Assembly (NCBI GenBank): GCA_963920705.1 | Contig: OY987227.1 | Location: forward strand, 4,513,143 to 4,577,142 | Direction of reading: 5' to 3' | DNA from: Odiellus spinosus | Taxonomy: Eukaryota; Arthropoda; Arachnida; Opiliones; Phalangiidae | Length of the DNA stretch: 64,000 nucleotides | Made by a program: the position numbers and the translations under genes | The notes under the pieces: generated by a model | What the model was told of the DNA's origin: nothing | The model's database searches: none | Seen by the model: the letters and a program-made list of their open reading frames with translations, nothing else | Part shown: in pieces, positions 22,501 through 33,300 of the stretch | How the letters are laid out: every line of letters starts with the position of its first letter | Position numbering within the stretch: position 1 is the first letter of the stretch

Positions 22501-25500
22501 AATAAAAAAGTAAATATAAATTCCGTCCAATCATATTATTTCAGTCTTCAACAGCGCTTGTACAATTCCTAACATTAATAGAATAGTCCGGCGTTAGGCT
22601 TCAAAGGCCGTTATATTCTTTTAGTGCTTGGACATTAAAAGCGCTGTTGAAGGCTGAAATAGTATGATTGACCACGTGTTATTAATTTTAACACCAAATA
22701 CGTGTCTAATAATTGTTTGAAAATTCTCGAATACGTTTTTTTTTGGCATGATGATTCCGAAAATCAATTCAAAAGCGGTTACATTTTTAGCTCCACGTTT
22801 CAGTAGGAAACCTCCCAAAATTTCTGATGCCCTGATCGATCGAGAAAGTGGATAGACATTTACTCACAAATTAATCCAGGGCAAGGGAATGACGTGTCAA
22901 ATATTCTTTTAACAGGTTTGTCTGACGAGTGATTAACTCCACTGCATACGAAACTAGATAGTTCTGCGTTAATTATTAAATGCACGCGTCAGTTCAAACT
23001 ATAAGTAATTGTCTAATTAGTTTATATTTAACTCTCTTTTGGGTGAAGGTATGAAAGAGCCCAAACTAGCAACGTTCTTAAAACTCGGACTGTTACAACA
23101 CGATTAATAAGTTGCAGACCTCGGCTTGGGATAAAATTTTACCGTTTGATAAGTTATAGTACAAAAAAAACATTATCATATAATAATCGTACCCCAGTTG
23201 ATGATCAATTTACCAATAAGGAATATTTTTGTATTAATATAACCGTATTTAGGCATTTAAAATTTGTTCATAAATAGTTTTAGTCCAAATTAATGGATTA
23301 TCTGCAAATATCCGCTTATCCATTGTTAATTATCAAGCTCATGAGTTTTAGATCAAATTAACGAAATATTTCAATGACGCGATTAACAAATACGATTAAT
23401 ATTGTTTTAAACACATATTTGCATAACACTTTCCCAAAATTTTGTAGATAGTCGTTAAACTAATATTATCACCTTTAGTCCGAATAATTGATGACTGCCA
23501 TCGTATTGTTCAAAATAATTCGAAGCGAAACTTCCCGAAAATATTATTTATTCTATCTTCCAATGGATAAACGGTTAACCAAAAACATAACATCTTTTTA
23601 ACGTTTAATCGTTTGAGAAAACGACGTGACTTTTTAGATAACGGCTGAAAAGTTTTATAATTCTTACCAGTTTGGCCGTAAATATTCCATACAGTCGTAT
23701 TAAAAATATCGACAGCCCATTCTGCCGTGGCCTTATTTGTCCTTTCCCCTCCAAATAAAATATCACGTATGCTGCAAATAATCAACCCAAAAATTAGTCG
23801 AAGCCATGGAAGGGACCTTAATTATTTATAATTTCAATTTATTACGCAAATTATCGTCCCTTCTTAGGTTGTATTTAAATAAAGAAGAGTTAGGCGACTT
23901 AGGCGACTTAGGCCGAGTTAAAGTAGACATGACTCGATTCGGTCACCTTCTCAAATTGATCCTTGTCAAAATGAATTTACTGCAAGAAATTGAAAAATTT
24001 CGAGTACAAACTAATGACTTTGGCATGGAGTCCCAGTGGTCCTATAATTCCTATAAAATCCTATATTTCCAAACATGTCCTATATTTTATCCGATATTTT
24101 AAGTTAATTGACATCAAAAAAATATCGCCGTGCCATCAAACGCTTAAATATTTCACATAAGTAGACCCTATTAGCCAAGATTTGTATTTAGAGCTGAAAC
24201 CTAAAGGGGTGGGATGGTTTCAATATCTAAACTGAGCCGTTGCGACGTATTATCAAGAATAGATTCAACACAAGAATATCGAACCGTACACTATACCTCT
24301 GGTATAACGCTAGTTTCGAGCGGGTGGAGCTTACTAGATTTGACGTTATATGCGTTATGATTGTCGGGTCACCCGGGTGAGCTTTTGAGGTCCGCGACAG
24401 AGAGCTAGCTCTGCCGGCAGCGCCTATCCCCGCAGCCTGATATCCTCCCCCCACCCGCACTTATCGTAGAAAACAGTCAACCGCTTCCTGTGCACGTGAC
24501 ATGAGGCGCGGCGTAAGACCTCTGTAGGCTCCATCCGCTTGAGACTAGCGCGCGGACAAAGGTATAGCTCTTCCATATTCTTGTGTTGAATCTATTCTTG
24601 GTATTATAATTCACATGTAAAATAAAAACTGTATTTTTTAGATAAATTTAATCCTATGTTATCCTATAAAACCAAATTGGGTGTCCTGTATAATCCTATA
24701 TTTGTAAAAACCTAATACTATATTTCCTGAAAGGAATTGAAATTTATGGCTTGTTTGATTTTACATTTTATTTAAATCTGCTCTCGAAGAATAACGAAAG
24801 AATCGGCTTCCGCAATGAAGAAAAATATTTTAATTTGGTCAAAAATGGTCCAAATAGAAAATCCTAACAGAATTCGACCAAAGAAACTTGAGTTACACAG
24901 AAGTGAACAAAATGGAATTTTGAATTTTGGTCCACATTTGTTGAATTTGGGTTGTTTCGTTTGGTCGAATTCTGTTGGAATTTTCCAATTTGGACCATAT
25001 TTGACCAAATTAGAAGATTTTACTCATTTTTTTCAATATCCGAGATAAATTTTAAGAGGTCCGAATCGAGTCAGTTTGCGTCTCCTTTAAGCGCATCAAA
25101 AATAAAAGAACCGAAAGTCTAAGACCACCGACGAGAAAAGGCCTCTGCGAGGGCTAAAACAGTTTGATAAAATTCGTTCCATCCCCCTTGAAGTATTTAT
25201 AGAGAAACCTTTTCCTCACTCTGCCAATGCCTTCAGACTTGAGATCTTTATTTTTTGCTCATAAATATGTTTCAAATACCCAGTCTTACGTTGTGAGATT
25301 AAATTGCGAAGCCGTTTTTCCTTCTGGGTCCTGAAGTAAAGAAAAGCATTAATGATTTGCGAATTTTTATATACTTTTACCCCATCCCCATTGCTTTAAC
25401 ACGTACTATCCCCCATTCTTATACTATCATCTTCATCGTTATACCCTTTTCAGACGAGGCGTAATCAACCGGTTTAATCAGAGTTAACTGTTAAAGGGAA

Positions 25501-26709
25501 AGGCAACCCAACTTTAAAAGTACTTCCATTGGAAAGAGCATGCTTAAAAACCTACAAATCAAAACACATTATAGTGATTTAAGTCTTGGTTAATTTATAA
25601 ATATCATTTTAAAACCGAAATTGACGTTCCTAGAAGAACGCCATATTTGCTTCCCGGCATTTCGAGTTTTAAAAATAAGGATCCGCTTCAATGATTGGCC
25701 TTTAAGTCACCCAATAAAGATTCGCGAAACGAAGGCCATTCGAGTCGCTGCAGTCGGATCGTCTGTTCGTAACTTCGTAAGAAGACCCGTAATTTTGTGA
25801 TTTCTAACTTTCTACGAAAACATGACTAATTGCGTAATTAATGAATGCAGTTTAGTTCTTACCTTCTAATTCTTCAAATCAACTTAAGACTCGGTTAATA
25901 CCTAGTACTGACTACTACTAGCTCAGCTGGCCGACCGACCTTCGGGTTAGTGTTCGCGCGCGGGATCCTTCGGAAGTAGCCTATGTTTCGGCCCGGCATA
26001 TCTTATTTGACTCTAAAGAAATTGAGCGCGCTTATACCCGCATCTATTTTCAGCTAGAGTCAAGTGACTTTAGGTGAGAAATAAACCAATCGGCGAAGCC
26101 GATCCTCAGCAGGCATCGAAAGGGTATGAAAAAACTAAAATGGCGTTCACTAGAGATCACTTTTTGCTTATAATAAACGTAAATATCTTAATATCTACTA
26201 ACTATTAAATTTTTTGCGATATGATATTAGTCGTTTTAATATACGCTCTAAAATTTAAGACACACTTTTTTTTATCCCGGTCTGTACCTTTAACTGGAGT
26301 TTATAGCCTTCTCAGTTCTGTAAACCTCGGTTAAATGTGATTAAACCGGGCTAATTACCCCTCGTCTGAAGAGTGATAAGGTTATTACGAAACAGTTTAA
26401 AGTTAGGCTGTCCCGGAATTTTCATGAACTCCAAAAGGAATTTGAGTAGAATTTTCGGAAAGATCGTGAAAAAACTATTCAAAATATGTATATCCTGTAA
26501 AATAATTACCGCAACAGCAAAAATACACTTTGTATAATCGCCATTTTTGTAACTTTTTAAAAGAACACAGTGCCTTCATTATATATAATGGCCTATTTAT
26601 TTTTGACATTTTCATTTTGAAGTTTCCCTCAAACCCGTCACCCAGAGATATAAAATTTTGAATATGTTTTTTTGTAGCTAAAATCAATAATGAAATTCAT
26701 AGTCATTTG

Positions 26710-26744
<35 letters not shown>

Positions 26745-27306
26745 GTCAGCCTTCACTTGGAGCGCCCTCTAATATTACTAAAAGTTTTCAGTATTTTCTG
26801 GCAATAAATGGGATGGAGAACATAATGATGCGGGTTGGTTCACAGAGGCACGATGCCAAAAATTAATTAAGGAAATTGTCCGACCAACATACATTATTTT
26901 AGGCCAAAATCGGTTGGGTTGGTTTAGGATAGGCTTTCACGAAGGCGAAACATTTTTCGGGGCTTCCATCTGGTACCTAGATTTCTTAAATTTCCTATAT
27001 TTTTGCTAGGTCCTAAACCTCTAAAAATCTGTATTTTGTCCCTAAATCACCCTACTTTCCGTTAATCATTTCGACTCGAACCAGCTCGTTCTTTCAACTA
27101 GTTAATCCCCCGGGCTAGTCTGTCTCTCTTTTGTATTATTTTAGGTTAGATTAGTTAATCACCCCAAATGATAACAGCCATATGCACGGCCAACAATAGA
27201 AAATCAAATTAAATTATTGTAATATCACCAAAAATGATTTTAAAGGGAAACTTAGCGTTAATAATGGAAAAGCCTAGAGCTGTATTTTTTCTTTCGGAAT
27301 CTCCAT

Positions 27307-27346
<40 letters not shown>

Positions 27347-30300
27347 GTATTCGACAATTTTCAAACAGTTATTAGACACGATTTTGGTGTTTAAATTAAT
27401 TTCTGAAGTTTCGCATAATGTTTTTCGGGAATAACCCGACGCCTAACAAGGTTTAAGACATCAAACGCCGGCCTATTATTTTAAAATTATAACATTACAA
27501 GCGCTATTGTGATAAAATAATATGATTGACCCAAATTTTTTTATATATTATTCAAACTTTATAAATTAATTCATACACCATAAACGTGTCTAATCATTGT
27601 TTGAAAATTTTAGATTTTTTTATTTTATTATTATTATTTTTTTTTTTTTTTTTGACATGGTGATTCCAAAAATAAATTCAGAAGCTGTTCCATTATTAGC
27701 GCTAGATTTCTCTTTAAAAACCTTTTTGTCCAAATTACAATAATTTGATTTTCTATTGTATGCCGTACATATGACTATTATCATTTTGGGTGATGAACTA
27801 ACCTAACCTTAAATATTACAAGAAGGACACACTATCCCTAGGGGATTAACTAGTTGGAAGAACGGGCTAGTTCGAGTCGTAGTGATTAATTAACGTAAAT
27901 AAATTTCCATGAGGTACTGATGAAAAGTGATGATTAAAGTGAGACTAGGAAATTCGCCAACGCGAGCTATCGTAAAAAATAATTTTGCCAAAGTGGTAGT
28001 GGAAAGATTCGCCAAAGTGACCCAACCCCCAGATCAGATTTTTGGTGATTAAATTAAGTTTATAATTACCATGGATTTGATTAACTTCAAAATCCCCGGT
28101 CTTATACATAATCGAGTGACGCCGTTGCTTTCTATCAATTTATACAGAGCGGTTACGTCCGAGGTTAAAAGTACGTCACCCTGTTTCAAAGGTTGAAGTG
28201 AATTGTAAGAATATGTGGCGAATCGGCTTATTTTTACGCTTCGCTTATTACTACGTAATTCTCTTATAAACATGAGACACGTTTTCGTAGTAAAGCATGC
28301 ATAATGTGTCTCTAAAATCGGAACCCTACTCATCTTGGCAATGTATTAAAACTAGAAGCTCCGACTAAGGACAAGACGCCCTTGCACCTTTGGCTCTGCG
28401 GCACTTTCTTTTTAATGGTGCTAAAACTCGTTATTGATTATTTCCACAGCGCATGTCGCGAGTATTTTAAGAAGCCAAAAGTACAGGGAGTGTTTTGATT
28501 AGTCGGAAGTTCTCCTTTTAATTTAATTAGTGCTCCCAACCGCGGCCAGATATCTTTTCGGTCCACAGATAAAATTGATAGTTTTTTAACTGAATTTAAA
28601 TCGGATAACCGAAAGAAACGGATACTGGTTAAGCACTTATCTGAATGAAAGTTATTAACGGAATGTTTTTATATGTCTTTTATCCGCGCCTTCTCTATCT
28701 GCAGCCAACTGTGAAACGCTTTTATAAGTGAATACTCGCTTAAAGAATGAATTAGAACTATTGTCAAGTAATTGAACATTATTTCGCGAAAAAATCAGAA
28801 TTAGAATTGCATTGTCAGTTGTACGTATATATCTGCTGATATCAATGAAATCAGTTTGGTCAGATAATTCGGATATAAAAATCAGTTAAAAAGATATTGA
28901 GTAGATAAACGGTCCGAAAACTGATTTTATCAGTTAACTTATTTGCACAATGTCTGATACGCGAAACGTATAGCACTTTCTTCTGTAAAGGTAAGAGTTG
29001 GGAGCACAAATTAAATAATATTTTGTCATTATACCTCGTAGATAACGCTTTTGTGTTTCATCATTAAAGGCATGTAAACGAGAATGCTTTGTCCAGCAAT
29101 CCATCCGAAGTTGGTGGGGAAATAAAGCGTCTCGTTGTCAGAATCTGTTTCTATTCTCCTACGAAAAGTTTTGAAATTTTCAACTTATTAGTCGTGTTTT
29201 CTATTGGTGGAGTAGTCGAATTTTTTTGGTTATCGGTAACATTATATTGAAAGATAACTCACTGAGAGGCTAGTAATAAATTTAATTACAGTAATTTTAT
29301 GGGTTAAGACCGTATTTTTAAAAATAATATTGATCAAATTATTCTTTTGTGAAATTAAAATTATCCTTAAAGTGAGGCTGTCACGGATTTTTCGTGAACT
29401 CCAAATTGAATTTGAGTAGAGTTACGGAAAGACCGTTAAAAACTATTCAAAATATATGGTAAGGTTCCAATTGCGCAGTTCCCACAAGCGCATTTCCTTT
29501 TCCGCGGGTTTCCATTTCCGCAGTTTCCATTTGCGCAGTGTTCATTTGCAGATTATGTTAGGTTACGTTAGGTTAGGTTAGGTTAGTTAATCACTCGAAC
29601 TAGCCTGTCCCACTTGTTATATTATAAGTTAGGTTAGGTTAGTTAATCACTCGAACTAGCCTGTCCCTCTTGTGGACAGCTCGAATGGCAAACTTCGCAA
29701 ATGGGAACCGCGCAAATAGAAATGCGAAAATGGGGAAACCGCGCAAATGGCTACTGCGCTAACGAAAATGCGCAAGTGGGAAACTGCGCAAGCGGACACA
29801 CATGTCATAAAAACAATTACAACGACGTCAAAAATAAATATTTATTAATCGCCATTTTTCGCAACTTTTTAAAAAGTAAAATTCCTCGCAATACTACGTC
29901 ATCATTGTAGTCAAGTGGCTATTACAGAGCCTAGAGTTGGTTTTCGCGCGTTCCGGCACGTGATAAGGTCATTTTCGCGCGGTCTTTTTCATAAAAGTAC
30001 TTAATCCAGATCAAGTCCTCTGGATTAAGTACTTTTATGAAAAAGACCGCGCGAAAATGACCTTATCACGTGCCGGAACGCGCGAAAACCAACTCTAGGC
30101 TCTGTAATAGCCACGTGTGAAAATTTTCGTTATAACGTCTCAGAAATAGACTACGTCATATATCGGAAAAACCTTTTATAAGCGTGCTCTAGCGGCATGC
30201 AATGCAGCTTCAAGCTAAAGAAGAAATAACTTACAAAATATTGGGGTTTTCTGCAGTGAGTAATTAGAAAGCAGCGTAATTTATGGACTCGGGGTACGCG

Positions 30301-33300
30301 TTATCCTATAGTATTTCACAGCCTTGGAAGCACCCAAAAATTGGTATTTGTTTTGTATTTTACATAAATATAGGCATATATATAGGCTCATGGGCGCCTA
30401 TATATCTCATCCCTCACATCGAACCCTTCAATCATCCTCTCGCAGGCTACACGAGAAATTCATTGATAGATTTCCCAACAGGCGCATTGGTATTCCAAGT
30501 ATTTCACGAAAAATAGGACTATGCCAGACAATAACTCAACTGGGAATACACAGTCGTTTATTTGACTGATCAATTTCGCCTATTTGGAAAGAAAAAGTTC
30601 ACTCTTCAACAAACGAAGCGATGATAGTTTCCGCTTTTTTTTGTTAATTAAAAATTAAAAAAAGAAAACCGTAATCGACTCCTTAATGCTTCCATGACAG
30701 TTTGACGTCTTGAATTTTTAAATGCTGCGTATATTTGGTAGGACTATATTTTCAAAGAGAGGTGATACCCAATTTGAGTGGATGTCAATAGGCTAGTTTA
30801 GGTGCTGTTCCAAGGCTGCGAAATGCTATGTAATGTATGAAGTCTTATCAGACTTTTGGTAATAACGATATTAAATATTGTTCAAAATAAAATAATTTGA
30901 AATATTTCTATTACTCAGTCTTTTTCCACACTAAGCGCCTAAGAATTGGCTACTTTCTAAGACGGCGTGGTTTTGTTTGTTGTTATACTTTAGGAACCGT
31001 TTGCTGGTAGGTAGCCGATGCTTAAAATCGACAGTTTTTAGTTACGTTCAGACTATAGAGTATTCCAATCGATTTTAATCGATAAAATCAAACCGATATT
31101 CAAATCACTCAAAATTTTTTAAATCGCCACCTCTTCATGTACCATCTTCATAAACCTATTTATTATTCTTTTATCTGCAGATTGTTGAAGACCAAACGAC
31201 TTCAAATTGGTTCCTGAAGCAGTTTCGAGAAATCCAATCAAAAAACTGGTTTCTCGTTCACACAACTGCAGTGAAACGTTTTGAATCAACTCCAAGGCCT
31301 AGTATGAATGCGGCATTTGTTGTTACGTTCTCACTATTGGCATTAGCGCACAACGATTAGATTACACGAGGTTTTCCTGTACACTACTAAAACCGCGTTA
31401 CATACACCTGGAATTGATTCAAACGGTTTCAAAAAGTCTCGTTGGAGATGCGTGAACTGCTTGAAACCGTCTTTTCTCGAATCGATTTCAATCTGTTTCG
31501 GGAAACTGCTTCTGGAAAAAGATTCAAACCGATTCGGCTTCAACAACTAACATGAATATGAAGATCATGTGTGAACTAGATGGCGCTTAAAGCGATTTAA
31601 ATATCGGTTTGATTTTATCGATTAAAATACGCAAGTTTGAACATAGCTTTTGTGATCTTGCTGAACGCTGATAGTGTCCAAAGATTTACTTACGAGTCAC
31701 TAACGAGTTTAACTGCGTATCCTCCCAGTGCGTGAACAACTCCCTGCAATTTGGCAAATTTAGTATTGTTTTTGTTATAACATAAATTTATTACTAGCGT
31801 TCGATATGATACACTTCGTCGCATTCAAATGTAGCCAGAGATATTCTCCGCGCTTAAAAAAATCAGTATAAGCAGAGGTATATAATAACCCCCTTCGGGG
31901 GGAAGTATGAAAGCCCCTATACTACCAATGCTAAAAATCACGAACAACAAGAGCCCGCTACTGACTATCTAGGCCACTAGCTCGCGCTGGACTTCTCAAT
32001 GTCGCTACTCTAGTAAATGGTCTTTGTATAAACAAGACGGCTCGATTTGTGCTTAGAACTTCCTGTCTCAGGAGTCAGGCTGTCAGTTAAAAATGGAGTC
32101 GAAGGTTGACTTCAGCTCGCAAGTTGATCTTACCATTAAAGATACCAGAACAAAATTTGTTCAAACGGTGTTAAAATTAGAAAGAAATGAAAAAAGAGGC
32201 CGCGAATGTATAGAGACTAAGGCTTTAGAAGTGAAGAAAAAACGAAAACTGGAAGAAGAAACACAAGTAAGCTTAAGCCTTTGCTGTGAAGTTGGATAAT
32301 GGATATAAAATCTTGGATTAAGAATTGGTTACAAATTCTTAATCCAAGATAAAATATTGTCAAAAACTAGGGTTCTTAAATTCTGAAATTAATTCCTTTA
32401 AAAATTCGGAATCCATTTTTTAATCAAACTATCAAATTTTAACTTCGCCGCCCTATGTTTAAAGTTTGAACATCCATAGCAGACGACTCCAAAAATAGTT
32501 CCGGAAGTGTACGTAGGGAAAATTTAGTGAGGTTCAAAATGGTGTAACTATTTTTTGGGAGTAAAGCGGTGTGTCGATCCGCCGCGATTTACGCCGGGCA
32601 CTTGTTGTTCGTCTATTTTGCTTACCTTTCATACTTCCCCCCGAAGGGAATTATTATATACCTCTGGTATTAGATTTCCACGAAACTGGGATACCGAAGC
32701 GGTCTCTCGAGAAACCTCAACCGAATGGTATCAACGGTTGCGTCTAACCTCATATGATACCAAACAAACTGGCTCCTTTAGCTGTTCCTTTTGGTGTTAG
32801 ATTTACCGAAAATGAACTAAAACGAGCTAAGAAGTTACAACATTTAACGCGTAGCTCATGGACGGAAATAAGCACAAGTCACTGGACATTCTCCGATAAA
32901 TTTTCCAAATGTCTCGTAGCTTTTTATTTTTGAAAGGGGGTCACTGGACATTTGACCGATAAGAAAAGGTTTTTACTGGTAAAGGTAATCCGGCAGTGTC
33001 TGATAATTTTTTTTAATATGTCCTAGAACTTTTTTCCGTCCCTGGCGAAGTTTAGAAACGATATTAAGTTACACTATAATATAATCATAAGTCAATGTAT
33101 AGTCCGGAATAAGTTATCATTTTCTAAAATCTGCTACGTACCGGTCGGTAACCGATTGAAATGAAAATTTGCATTCAACGATGAATAGTTGCTTTTAGTA
33201 GCTGAACCTATAGGACTATTAAAATTGGACAACTATCTTATTAGATAATATGAATATCAAACCTGGCTGGCGTTCATAAGCGTCCTCTAACGCCCTAAAC

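Noticed and set aside
23660-23680. Reading the acyl-CoA synthetase motif as YGQTG
   Set aside because: The final Gly comes from reading into the intron; splicing the terminal G to AA of the next exon restores the normal Glu of YGQTE.
25915-25980. Possible tRNA gene or tRNA-derived SINE (TAGCTCAGCTGG string)
   Set aside because: The A-box-like string has no properly spaced B box (GGTTCGANTCC) and the segment does not fold as a cloverleaf.
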